55,605 nt of DNA, taken from NCBI GenBank assembly GCA_903845055.1, contig CAIMWF010000114.1:1-55605 (forward strand). The letters run 5' to 3'. The notes beneath the pieces are model-generated. The model saw nothing but the letters and a program-made list of their open reading frames with translations, was not told where the DNA came from and did no database searches. Both the position numbers and the translations under genes were made by a program. Positions 16,501 through 24,132 of the stretch are shown piece by piece (position 1 is the first letter of the stretch; each line of letters starts with the position of its first letter). Source of the stretch: an uncultured Bacteroidales bacterium. GTDB lineage: Bacteria; Bacteroidota; Bacteroidia; Bacteroidales; FEN-979.

Positions 16501-18019
16501 GGTGCATCCGCTCCAGGACTCCCTGAAATTTTTTGCCGCCAAGGCGCGGTACAACCTGCGCACCAACGTGATCAACGCACAGGAGGTCAGGATCATCAAG
16601 GTTGCCGATGCAGCCATTTATCCCGATTCGGGAAAGGTGGTGATCATGAAGGATGCACAGCTCCGTACCCTGACCCATGCCATTGTCATCGCCGACACGA
16701 AGACCCGGCATCACCAGTTTTACAATGCCGACATTTCCATTGCCTCACGCAAAAAATATGCCGGGAGGGGCGATTACGACTACCTCGACCGTACCAGGAA
16801 ACACGAGAAGATTCACTTTGACCAGATCAGGGTCGACACGACCCTGCAGACCGTGGCCACGGGGGCCATCAGCGATTCGGCAGGGTTCGGGCTGAGCCCC
16901 GAGTTCATGTTCCAGGGGGAGGTCGCTCTTCGGGCTTCCGATAAAATCCTGGCCTTCGACGGGGGCTTCCGCCCGGTCACCAACTGTTTCAGCACCAACT
17001 CCGAATGGGTCAGGTTTAAAAGTCCCGTCGATCCCGACCATGTGCAAATCCCGGTGAATGTTCCCCTCAAAAACATGAAGAACGAACCCATCAACCTGGG
17101 AATGATGTTCTTCAACACCGAGGTTAGGATTAGTCCTTCGTTTTTCAGGCGCAAGATCAGTTTCAGCGATACCATCATGGTCACCGCAAGTGGTTTGATC
17201 GAATACGACGTGCCTACCTCCCAGTTCCGGATCGCCCGGCCCGAAAAGCTGAAAAACCTTGCAGAACGCGGAAACTTTTTCTCGCTCTCCACAGGCAATT
17301 GCATGGTTCGCGGGGAGGGAAAACTCAACCTGAGCCTGAAGTCAGGCGGCCTGGCGATGGAAAATTTCGGCACGCTCGACTATTTCGTCATTCCCGATTC
17401 GATCAGGCTCCATTGCGCGACCGCCTTCAACTTCCCGTTTTCAGAAGCAGGCCTGCAACGTTTCAGCACCAGGCTCGAATCCATCAACCTGCCAGGCGTG
17501 AACCTGATGAGCACGCCCTATGCAATGGCGATCGAGAACCTGGTTGAGAAACAGGAGGCGGAACGGCTCACCAATGAGCATGCCCTGCTCGGAAAATATA
17601 AAAAATTCCCGGAGGCCCTTGAACGGACGATTTTCCTGGCCGATGTCACCATGAAATGGGATTCAACCACCCATTCCTATGTTTCTTATGGAAACATCGG
17701 GGTTGCCAATGTGGGCAAGAACCAGGTAAACCGGTATGTCAAGGGGATCATTGAATACACCAAAAAACCCAACGGCGACGATTTCACGATCTACCTCGAA
17801 CTTACAAAGGACGACTGGTTCTTCTTCAACTATCGCAACAACCAGCTGATGGCGCTTTCTTCCGACTTGAATTTCAACGACATCGTTCGTGAATCCACAC
17901 AATCGGGAGCAGAGCAGAAGCGTGTGAGGAACCTCGCAAAGGGATTTAGCTACACTGTGGCAACCGAAAGGAAGAAACGTGACTTTCTCAGGAAATTTCA
18001 AACAGAGGAGACACCATAG
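13514..18019 (+). CDS. Giant exported protein of unknown function, coupled to prmA
   Basis: A 1501-residue protein I do not recognise. An in-frame ATG at 13490 exists, but the start at 13514 overlaps the prmA stop as ATGA and opens a signal peptide (MNRIGKRFLLVLLAAAFTTGLSAVSHAQ). No C-terminal T9SS domain, transmembrane barrel end or lipobox is evident, so a soluble periplasmic location is inferred. The N-terminal ~120 residues look helical; from about residue 150 on the protein is rich in short beta-strand wording with many aromatic and Asp-Ser pairs. Two segments resemble each other (VYPKNGEVVLKKD near residue 580 and IYPDSGKVVIMKD near 1035), suggesting a repeated beta-module. The C-terminus is basic (KKRDFLRKFQTEETP). 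A scaffold or envelope-assembly role is possible but unproven. Confidence 0.82.
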   Translation: MNRIGKRFLLVLLAAAFTTGLSAVSHAQKPGYFTGDSTKFVGELNAIFFNLAENEKKIITPYMQDFVQKWNQEKFDAAHKKIVYGMFNELVKKKVRPYPDFFNYINALNIFVNTQQPDSYFVPWSDILKKLITDKNSRNFFAFLESTTSLFSGGLVYQSQTTRWKITPAACRFTFDSVPVISFEKGNLVCYANDDSLSIYDTRGRYYPLANLWAGKGGVVNWKRAGGDPGQLFATLGSYKILLRFSNFTADSVLLTNKKYFPTPVLGRYTDKVLADVTEEKATYPRFSSYGKMIGISHLFNNIDYLGGFAMEGRRIIGTGDRTNDARLFFKKDGKDFVVANSQSFIISPDRINSGMASITIYHDNDSIYHPGLQLKYMDDKKELSFNKDERVTATSPWYDSYHKIEIYCEALYWKVGEPKISFEMMKGPSKESKAVFESSNYYSMHRYEKLRGIDDANPLSLVKLFTGQKKSKEFTLDEITRYMNKPAEQVEAQLLNMATRGFILYDIDNKTARVKDKLYNYINAYSGRSDYDVIFFNSFVTNTANGILNLETFDLRLQGVQMIALSDSQQVYVYPKNGEVVLKKDMDFVFTGKISAGLFDFSARECSFEYNKFKVNMPQVDSMLFYVTSKTRDPKTGNFPLVRVKTAITDLSGELLIDDPANKSGMKNFRQYPIFTNKSMAMVYYNNNAIQKGVYAKDKFYYEVKPFTINSLDDMVTDSLKFAGTLFTAGTFPQIDESLKVRPDYSLGIEKTTTPEGLPVYGGKGTFSAKVDLSNKGLHGDGTFRFLNSVSTSPDFTFLPDSMKTLAKNFRTTEVEGGVEYPQVNGDSVKEFWMPYSDSLNITSTGKLMGMYNNQSTFAGSLALTPRSLSGDGTVRIRDAEMDSRGFNFKRRTFDALIANFRIKSYDLADLTISTKNYQTHFDFDQRKGEFKSNIGISRVEFPLNKYICSMDRFDWLIDSEEIMLYNEQSTRKLSDSLSLAQLIDLGYTGAEFISVHPLQDSLKFFAAKARYNLRTNVINAQEVRIIKVADAAIYPDSGKVVIMKDAQLRTLTHAIVIADTKTRHHQFYNADISIASRKKYAGRGDYDYLDRTRKHEKIHFDQIRVDTTLQTVATGAISDSAGFGLSPEFMFQGEVALRASDKILAFDGGFRPVTNCFSTNSEWVRFKSPVDPDHVQIPVNVPLKNMKNEPINLGMMFFNTEVRISPSFFRRKISFSDTIMVTASGLIEYDVPTSQFRIARPEKLKNLAERGNFFSLSTGNCMVRGEGKLNLSLKSGGLAMENFGTLDYFVIPDSIRLHCATAFNFPFSEAGLQRFSTRLESINLPGVNLMSTPYAMAIENLVEKQEAERLTNEHALLGKYKKFPEALERTIFLADVTMKWDSTTHSYVSYGNIGVANVGKNQVNRYVKGIIEYTKKPNGDDFTIYLELTKDDWFFFNYRNNQLMALSSDLNFNDIVRESTQSGAEQKRVRNLAKGFSYTVATERKKRDFLRKFQTEETP

Positions 18020-18075
18020 TTAACCGGATTTTCTTTTACTTTGCAGCTTGAATTCAAATTCTTAAAACTTGAAGG

Positions 18076-18729
18076 ATGGTCGTGGTGTATATTATTCTGG
18101 AGATCCTTGCAGCCTATTTACTTGGTTCCATTCCAACTGCAGTCTGGGTAGGGAAAATGCTTTACGGTATCGACATCCGTCAGCATGGCAGCGGGAACGC
18201 AGGGGCCACCAACGTAATCAGGGTCCTCGGGTATAAAGCCGGGATCCCCGTGTTGCTTGTGGATGTGTTCAAGGGATGGCTCGCGGTGCAGCTGGCTCTC
18301 TGGCTCCCGGTTCCCCGGCACACGCCTGAAATGATGATATACATGTGTATCGGGATGGCGCTTGCAGCCGTGCTCGGCCATGTATTTCCCGTGTATGTCG
18401 GCTTCAAGGGAGGCAAAGGAGTCGGCACGATTGCCGGGGCGGGCATCGCGCTTTTTCCCGTGGCCATCCTGCTGGTCCTGGTGGTATTCATCGTTGTACT
18501 GGCTAGCACCCATTACGTCTCCCTTTCATCGGTCATCGCCTCCCTCATCTTTCCCGTGGTCGTGTGGTTCGTCATCGGTGAAAGGAACCCCGCACTGATC
18601 AGCCTCTCATTCCTGGTGGCCGTTTTCATCCCGGTTACCCACCGCAAAAACATCAAAAGGCTGCTCCGGGGAGAGGAACGGAAATTTGATTTCAGCAGGA
18701 AAAAAGCAACTTCCGACAAGTTAAACTGA
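18076..18729 (+). CDS. plsY: Glycerol-3-phosphate acyltransferase (acyl-phosphate dependent)
   Basis: A 217-residue integral membrane enzyme that transfers an acyl group from acyl-phosphate to glycerol 3-phosphate, the first step of phospholipid synthesis. Family motifs are present: YLLGSIPTAVWVGK, HGSGNAGATNVIRVLG, and GFKGGKGVGTIAG after the HVFPVY segment. About five hydrophobic helices are visible. The C-terminus is basic and cytoplasmic in character. It starts 56 bp after the giant gene, with a TTACTTTG sequence in the gap that misses the -7 consensus by one base. Confidence 0.95.
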   Translation: MVVVYIILEILAAYLLGSIPTAVWVGKMLYGIDIRQHGSGNAGATNVIRVLGYKAGIPVLLVDVFKGWLAVQLALWLPVPRHTPEMMIYMCIGMALAAVLGHVFPVYVGFKGGKGVGTIAGAGIALFPVAILLVLVVFIVVLASTHYVSLSSVIASLIFPVVVWFVIGERNPALISLSFLVAVFIPVTHRKNIKRLLRGEERKFDFSRKKATSDKLN

Positions 18730-18741
18730 ATATAAATAATA

Positions 18742-18772
18742 TTGTTCAGACCCGATTTATATCGTATATTTG
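18742..18772 (+). promoter_or_regulatory. dnaN promoter (TTG, 20 bp, TATATTTG)
   Basis: A TTG at 18742-18744 and a perfect TATATTTG -7 box at 18765-18772, separated by 20 bp, the spacing expected for the Bacteroidota primary sigma factor. The dnaN ATG is 27 bp downstream. Confidence 0.65.
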
Positions 18773-18799
18773 ACACAATTTTAACGAAACAACACTACC

Positions 18800-19924
18800 A
18801 TGAAATTCATTATCTCCAGTACACTTTTGCTACGGAACCTGCAGTCCATCCAGGGGGTGATCAACACCAACAACACCCTTCCCATCCTGGATGATTTTCA
18901 TTTTGAACTTACCGATGATTCATTGACGATAACCGCATCCGACCTTGAAACGACCATGCGTGCCACCATCAGACCCGACAAGTCGGAGGAGACAGGCAGC
19001 ATTGCCATCCCGGCCAAGATTTTAGTTGAAACCCTGAAAACCTTCCCCGATATTCCCATCGCCTTTTCGATCAACCCAACCACGCTGATGATCGAGATCT
19101 CCGCCGGAGAAGGCAAGTACAAACTTTCGGGTCATAAAAGCGACGAATATCCCCGCACCCCGCTGCTTGAGGATACCACGGCCCTTACATTCGATTCGCA
19201 CCTGATGGCCCAGGCCATCAACAAGACGCTGTTTGCCACCGGCAACGATGAACTGCGCATTGTCCTTTCGGGCGTTTTCTGCGAGCTCTCTCCCGAAGAT
19301 GTGACCTTCGTGGCAACCGATGCCCATAAGCTGGTCCGGTACAAACGTACCGACCTCAAATCGGAGGGGTCCACCTCCTTCATCCTGCCCAAGAAGCCGT
19401 TGAACCTGCTGAAGAACATTCTGTTCAGTCAGGAGGTACCCCTTACCATCGAATACAACAAAACGAACGCTTTCTTTTCCTTTTCAAACATTCACCTGAT
19501 CTGCCGGCTTATTGACGGGAAATACCCGAACTACGACGCCGTGATCCCCAAGGAGAATCCCAACAAGCTTACCATCGACCGTCATGCCCTTCTCACCACC
19601 ATCCGGCGCGTTTCGATCTTTGCCAACCAGTCGACCCACCAGATACGTTTCAAAGTGTCCGGACAGGAACTGATTCTGAGCGCTGAGGATATCGACTTCT
19701 CGAACGAAGCAAGGGAGCGGCTTAGCTGCTCATACGACGGCGAGGACATGGAGATCGGCTTCAATTCGAAATTCCTGCTGGAGATGCTGAATAACATCGA
19801 AACCGATGAGGTACGTCTTGAGATGTCGGCCCCGAACCGCGCCGGAATCCTCACGCCTGTCAACAGCGAGAACAAGGACGAGGACATCCTGATGCTGGTG
19901 ATGCCGGTGATGCTGAATAAATAG
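18800..19924 (+). CDS. dnaN: DNA polymerase III subunit beta (sliding clamp)
   Basis: A 374-residue clamp that encircles DNA as a dimer and tethers the replicative polymerase. Three repeated clamp domains are evident: domain 1 from MKFIISSTLLLRNLQSIQGVI, domain 2 around the DTTALTFDSHLMAQAINKTLFAT stretch, and domain 3 from LTIDRHALLTTIRRVSIFA. The C-terminal LMLVMPVML forms the usual clamp edge. Length is normal. It has its own strong promoter and is followed by a bidirectional terminator. dnaA and recF are not adjacent, so it is not in a classical origin cluster. Confidence 0.97.
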   Translation: MKFIISSTLLLRNLQSIQGVINTNNTLPILDDFHFELTDDSLTITASDLETTMRATIRPDKSEETGSIAIPAKILVETLKTFPDIPIAFSINPTTLMIEISAGEGKYKLSGHKSDEYPRTPLLEDTTALTFDSHLMAQAINKTLFATGNDELRIVLSGVFCELSPEDVTFVATDAHKLVRYKRTDLKSEGSTSFILPKKPLNLLKNILFSQEVPLTIEYNKTNAFFSFSNIHLICRLIDGKYPNYDAVIPKENPNKLTIDRHALLTTIRRVSIFANQSTHQIRFKVSGQELILSAEDIDFSNEARERLSCSYDGEDMEIGFNSKFLLEMLNNIETDEVRLEMSAPNRAGILTPVNSENKDEDILMLVMPVMLNK

Positions 19925-19945
19925 GGAGATTGATAAGATGAAATG

Positions 19946-19979
19946 AAAAGAGCGGGGTCCCAGGCCCCGCTCTTTTTTT
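19946..19979. terminator. Bidirectional terminator between dnaN and the cold-shock gene
   Basis: A 12-bp stem (AAAAGAGCGGGG / CCCCGCTCTTTT) around a 7-nt loop, followed by eight T on the plus strand. It can end dnaN transcription and, in the other direction, the convergent cold-shock gene. Confidence 0.85.
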
Positions 19980-19996
19980 GATTTGGCTGATTTTTC

Positions 19997-20188
19997 TCAG
20001 TCTCTCCGGACGTTGATCGCTTTTTTGCCCCGGTTGTCTTCCGTAACATCGAAAGAAACCTGGTCATTTTCGCGGATTTTGTCGACAAGTCCGCTTACAT
20101 GAACAAAAACATCCTGCTGGCTTTCATCGTCAAGGATGAAACCAAAACCTTTTCTTTCATTGAAAAATTTAACTTTACCTGTTGACAT
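19997..20188 (-). CDS. Cold-shock domain protein (CspA family)
   Basis: A 63-residue single cold-shock domain. RNP1 (KGFGFI) and RNP2 (VFVHVS) are present; the start MSTGKVKFFNERKGFG is typical. It binds single-stranded RNA/DNA and probably acts as an RNA chaperone. The upstream region to 20327 is short and AT-rich; there is no long conserved cold-box leader, and the best -7 candidate (TATATTCG) has one mismatch, so temperature control cannot be inferred. It converges on dnaN through the terminator at 19946. Confidence 0.93.
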   Translation of the reverse strand: MSTGKVKFFNERKGFGFILDDESQQDVFVHVSGLVDKIRENDQVSFDVTEDNRGKKAINVRRD

Positions 20189-20279
20189 AATACATTAATA
20201 TTAGGATGAATAACCATGGCGAATATACAATTAAATATGAATATGAAAAAATATGTGCCCGTTTTTTTATCCGCTTCAT

Positions 20280-20311
20280 TTTGGAAGATCCATAATAATT
20301 CTATAATTTTA
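20280..20311 (+). promoter_or_regulatory. Malic enzyme promoter (TTTG, 20 bp, TAATTTTA)
   Basis: TTTG at 20280-20283, then 20 bp, then TAATTTTA at 20304-20311, one base from TAnnTTTG. The start codon is 16 bp downstream. Confidence 0.5.
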
Positions 20312-20327
20312 CGCAAAATCAAACGCC

Positions 20328-21791
20328 ATGAAAGAAATCTCACTGACCTTAGAAAACCTTGATGAAGCATTTCCTGTCGATTTTACACCTGAGCAGATCG
20401 CCAAGGCAAAAACAATTTTCCTGAAGGCACTTTCACAGGATGCTCACCGGTTTTACCAGGGCAAAATTCAAACAGTACCCAAAGCCCCCGTTGTCGGCTT
20501 TAACTGGTTCAACGTTTGGTATACCCCCGGTGTCTCGAAGGTTTCGACCGACATCCGCGATAACAACGATGCATCGTTCGACCTGACGAACCGCGGAAAC
20601 TTCGTCGCGGTCGTGAGTGACTCCACGCGCGTACTTGGCGACGGCGATTGCACCCCTTCCGGCGGTCTGGGCGTAATGGAGGGAAAGGCCTTCCTGATGA
20701 AATACCTTGGAGGGGTGGATGCCGTGGCCCTGTGCATCGACAGCAAGGGTAAGGATGGCAAAAACGACCCGGAGAAGATCATCGATTTTGTCAAGATGTG
20801 CCAGTCTAGCTTCGGTGCTGTCAACCTGGAGGATATTTCCCAGCCCAACTGTTACCGGGTGCTCGACGTGCTGCGCGAGGAGTGCGATATCCCGGTTTGG
20901 CACGACGATGCCCAGGGAACCGCCTGTGTAACGTTGGCCGGGGTGCTCAACGCGCTCAAACTTGCCGGTAAAAAACTGAAGGATGTCAGGATCGTGCTGA
21001 ATGGTGCAGGGGCGTCCAATACCACCATTGCCCGCCTGCTCATAACCGACGGGGCCGATCCTGCAAAAATGATCCTGTTCGACACCAAGGGCTCCCTGCA
21101 CAATGAGCGGGAAGATATCAGGGCCGACAGCCGTTTTTACCGCAAATGGGAATTGTGCGAAAAGACCAATCCGGGAAAAATCCTCACCATGGATGAAGCC
21201 ATGAAAGGCGCCGATATCCTGGTCTCCCTTTCAACACCGGGTCCTGATGTGATCAAACGCCCGTGGGTGAAAAGCATGGCCGACAAATCGATCGTCTTCT
21301 GCTGCGCCAACCCCGTTCCTGAAATTTATCCCTATGCCGCCAAGGAGGAGGGCGCCTATATTGTTGCAACCGGGCGCGGAGATTTTCCCAACCAGGTAAA
21401 CAATTCAATTGGTTTCCCGGGCATCCTGAAAGGAGCCCTCATGGTCCGGGCCAGGAAGATCACCGACACCATGGCGATCGCTGCTGCGCATTCGCTTGCC
21501 AATTATGCAGAAAAGCGCGGCATTCATCCCGAAAATATCGTTCCCAACATGGAGGAGGCCTCCGTGTTTCCGCACGAAGCTGCGGATGTGGCCATGCAGG
21601 CAATCAAGGATGGGGTCGCGCGCATCACCATGACCTGGGAGGAGGCCTTTGAAAAAGCCAAAAAGGATATAGAACATGCCCGCGGGCTTACCCGTTCCCT
21701 GATGGATAACGGTTTCATTGAAACGCCGCCGGCCGACATGGTGAAGAAGGCGCTTGATTATGCCGTTCAGCAGGTTAAAAAATGTTCCTGA
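20328..21791 (+). CDS. NAD(P)-dependent malic enzyme (short form)
   Basis: A 487-residue oxidative decarboxylase turning malate into pyruvate and CO2. It has the YTPGVSKVS motif, a metal/substrate region (DDAQGTACVTLAGVLNAL), the dinucleotide-binding GAGASNTTIARLL, and C-terminal GRGDFPNQVNNSIGFPGIL. It lacks the C-terminal phosphotransacetylase-like domain found in the ~760-residue bacterial malic enzymes. About 75 N-terminal residues precede the YTPGV motif. Cofactor preference (NAD or NADP) is not clear. It has its own promoter and a strong terminator. With PPDK elsewhere in this window it can connect malate, pyruvate and phosphoenolpyruvate. Confidence 0.92.
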   Translation: MKEISLTLENLDEAFPVDFTPEQIAKAKTIFLKALSQDAHRFYQGKIQTVPKAPVVGFNWFNVWYTPGVSKVSTDIRDNNDASFDLTNRGNFVAVVSDSTRVLGDGDCTPSGGLGVMEGKAFLMKYLGGVDAVALCIDSKGKDGKNDPEKIIDFVKMCQSSFGAVNLEDISQPNCYRVLDVLREECDIPVWHDDAQGTACVTLAGVLNALKLAGKKLKDVRIVLNGAGASNTTIARLLITDGADPAKMILFDTKGSLHNEREDIRADSRFYRKWELCEKTNPGKILTMDEAMKGADILVSLSTPGPDVIKRPWVKSMADKSIVFCCANPVPEIYPYAAKEEGAYIVATGRGDFPNQVNNSIGFPGILKGALMVRARKITDTMAIAAAHSLANYAEKRGIHPENIVPNMEEASVFPHEAADVAMQAIKDGVARITMTWEEAFEKAKKDIEHARGLTRSLMDNGFIETPPADMVKKALDYAVQQVKKCS

Positions 21792-21801
21792 TATCTTTGA
21801 T

Positions 21802-21841
21802 AAAAAAAAAGCGGGGTCAAACGACCCCGCTTTTTTTTTTA
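21802..21841. terminator. Bidirectional terminator between malic enzyme and GH27 genes
   Basis: Nine A, then AGCGGGGTC, loop AAAC, GACCCCGC, then about eleven T: a textbook bidirectional terminator for two convergent genes. Its stem core (AGCGGGGTC) is the same as in the terminator at 19946. Confidence 0.92.
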
Positions 21842-24106
21842 TTTCGAAAGTTTCACCAGTCGTGCCCCGTGCGGTTGGGTCCTCATTTCAAAATGTCCGC
21901 TTACCCTGCCATGGTCGGTTTGCGACCACAGGTCGCGCATGACAGGTTTCCCTGTAATGTTCAGACCTTTAAGATCAACAGGTATGTTGAGAGGCTGGTC
22001 CGTTTTGTTGAATAAACCGATGGCCTTGCTTCCGTCGGCCAGGTCACGGGCCCAGATTTCGTAGTCGTCGCCCTTGCGCATTTGGTATGCCTGTTTTCCA
22101 AGAGGATCCTGGTTGACCTCCAGCACTTCGTCGTTGGAGAGCAGGTTGAGGGTGAAGGCATCCAGCTGGCTCAGGTCGCAGCCAATGAGCATGGGGGCTG
22201 CCAGGAGGCTCCAAAGGGTAATGTGGGTGTATTGTTCATCGGCCGTCAGCCGCGTGTTGTGAAGCGCCGGGCCCCAGCCTACAAGGCCAACCACAAGCAT
22301 GTCGGGATCGTTCCACCTGCCGGGAGCCGAATAGGGTGAACATTTGCCCTGGTTGAAACCGATGGTCGAAAGGCTTTCCCAGGTATCTTCAATGTCACCG
22401 GTGGTTCGCCATGAATTGGCATCCACTTCGGCACCCCAGCTCCATACATCGCCCATTCCATACTGGCAAAGGCTGTAGTGGATGTCGCGGTTCGCTTTCC
22501 TGATGGCGTGTTTCATCTCCCGGTAGGGATTTTTCATCTGTTCAAGAGTCGCCTTCGGGGCGAGGTTCCAGTAAGAACACCAGTCATATTTGAGATAGTC
22601 GATCCCCCAGCTGGCATAATTTTGTGCGTCCTTCGCCTCGAAAGTATAGCTTCCTTCATAACCGCCGCAGGTTTTGGGCCCCGGCGATGAATAGATGCCG
22701 ATCTTCAGCCCCAGTGAATGGACATAATTGCACAACCCTTTCATGTTAGGAAATTTCGAATTGGGTATGATATTCCCCTCCCGGTCGTGTGTGTCTTCCC
22801 ACCCGTCGTCGATGTTGATGTAGGTCCAGCCGTGGTCGATCAGTCCGCTCGATTTCATGGCGTCGGCCGATTGCCTGATCTTCTGGTCACTGACGCTCAG
22901 ACCCCAGCAGTTCCAGCTGTTCCATCCCAGGGGCGGGGTGAGTGAGATCACATCGCCCACTACGATCTTCAGGTCGCGTTCGGCAACCCCGAGATCGTTT
23001 TCCACCTTCAGTTTAACGATAAAATCGCCCTTTTTCTTCAGGCTTCCCGTGATAAGGCCATCCGCAGGGTCCATCACAAGTCCCTGGGGCAGATCCGTGG
23101 CGCTGTATTTCAACGGCGGTTTCCCGGTTGCCGCCACCTTGAACTGGAAGGGCGACCAGGGCCTGACACCAAACACCTGTGCCCCGTTGATTCTTGGCTT
23201 TAACGAGACTTTTGGTGTCAGCAGGTAGGGGATTGCCACCATTTCGGTAATCGTTTTTCCGCTGGTCGATTCCTGGAACGTCACCCTCAATATTGCGGGG
23301 GCTGAACGCTGCTTTTTGAAAGTAACCGGTTTGTCAAGTTTCAATTTCGGAGTAATGTCAATGCCCGTAGTTTCGGAATAGATGCTGATTCCGTTATCCG
23401 ACAATACAGCTTCGATGGTAAGTTTCCCCTTAAACTCCTCGGTCCCGGAAAGGTTCTGGATGGTAATTTGCTTGGTGATGACGGAATCGCCGGTGAAGAT
23501 AAAGGCTGAGGTTGTAAAATCGAATTTAAGATGGTCCTTCAGGTCGGCCATGGAAATTTCGAAGGGTTTGCCAAACATACCGCCGGCGCCTCCCTGGTCA
23601 AAACTCCTGATGGCAAGGATGTTCTCCTTGTCCCAGTGGATGCGGGGATCATTTGCCGCGAGTACATAACGACGGTCGATGTACCATCTTCCCTGCTCCT
23701 TGAAGAAATCGACCGAGGGTTCCTTCTTTGTATAGACCGTCCGGCCGTTTTCACCGATCAGCTCCCCATTCAAAAATACCTGGTCGCAATCATCGATCTT
23801 ACCCAGGAGAATCTGCAGGCTGTCCTTGATAAATGCCTGTTCCTTCAGTGAAGAGGGAATCACGGTGTGAAAGCGGTACCACGCGAAACCGTCGTATCCC
23901 TTGTAGCCCTGCTCTTCCCAGTTTTTCCGGGGACAGATGGTATCCCATTTTGAATCATCCAGCGCAGATGTTGCCCAGGAAGGGTCATCGCCGGTTTTGA
24001 ATTTCCAGCCGCTGTCGAGGGATATGGCATTCTTCGGAGTTTGGGTCGTGCACGACAACACAAGGAACACGAGGACTGTTCCGGCAACAATGAGAAATTT
24101 TTTCAT
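21839..24106 (-). CDS. Alpha-galactosidase, GH27, multidomain lipoprotein
   Basis: A 755-residue exo-glycosidase expected to cleave terminal alpha-galactosides. Start at 24106 (not 24124) gives a lipoprotein signal ending LVFLVLSC. An N-terminal jelly-roll like that of GH2 enzymes (about 25-180, LDSGWKFKTGDD, YDGFAWYRFHT) is followed by NEW1/Ig-like segments (to about 385, including PPLKYSATDLPQGLVMDPADGLITG, a putative-Ig pattern). The GH27 barrel starts at LTPPLGWNSWNCWG. The likely nucleophile is Asp508 in LKYDWC and the likely acid/base Asp571 in WRTTGDI. A C-terminal beta domain ends the protein. The gene starts 26 bp after a T9SS-exported protein and is probably cotranscribed with it. 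Substrate beyond alpha-Gal is unknown. Confidence 0.92.
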   Translation of the reverse strand: MKKFLIVAGTVLVFLVLSCTTQTPKNAISLDSGWKFKTGDDPSWATSALDDSKWDTICPRKNWEEQGYKGYDGFAWYRFHTVIPSSLKEQAFIKDSLQILLGKIDDCDQVFLNGELIGENGRTVYTKKEPSVDFFKEQGRWYIDRRYVLAANDPRIHWDKENILAIRSFDQGGAGGMFGKPFEISMADLKDHLKFDFTTSAFIFTGDSVITKQITIQNLSGTEEFKGKLTIEAVLSDNGISIYSETTGIDITPKLKLDKPVTFKKQRSAPAILRVTFQESTSGKTITEMVAIPYLLTPKVSLKPRINGAQVFGVRPWSPFQFKVAATGKPPLKYSATDLPQGLVMDPADGLITGSLKKKGDFIVKLKVENDLGVAERDLKIVVGDVISLTPPLGWNSWNCWGLSVSDQKIRQSADAMKSSGLIDHGWTYINIDDGWEDTHDREGNIIPNSKFPNMKGLCNYVHSLGLKIGIYSSPGPKTCGGYEGSYTFEAKDAQNYASWGIDYLKYDWCSYWNLAPKATLEQMKNPYREMKHAIRKANRDIHYSLCQYGMGDVWSWGAEVDANSWRTTGDIEDTWESLSTIGFNQGKCSPYSAPGRWNDPDMLVVGLVGWGPALHNTRLTADEQYTHITLWSLLAAPMLIGCDLSQLDAFTLNLLSNDEVLEVNQDPLGKQAYQMRKGDDYEIWARDLADGSKAIGLFNKTDQPLNIPVDLKGLNITGKPVMRDLWSQTDHGRVSGHFEMRTQPHGARLVKLSK

Positions 24107-24132
24107 AGGATGTTCTTTAGTCAATTGTGGTG

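Noticed and set aside
18700-19990. Replication origin next to dnaN
   Set aside because: No dnaA, recF or gyrB nearby, and no cluster of DnaA boxes was evident in the flanks.
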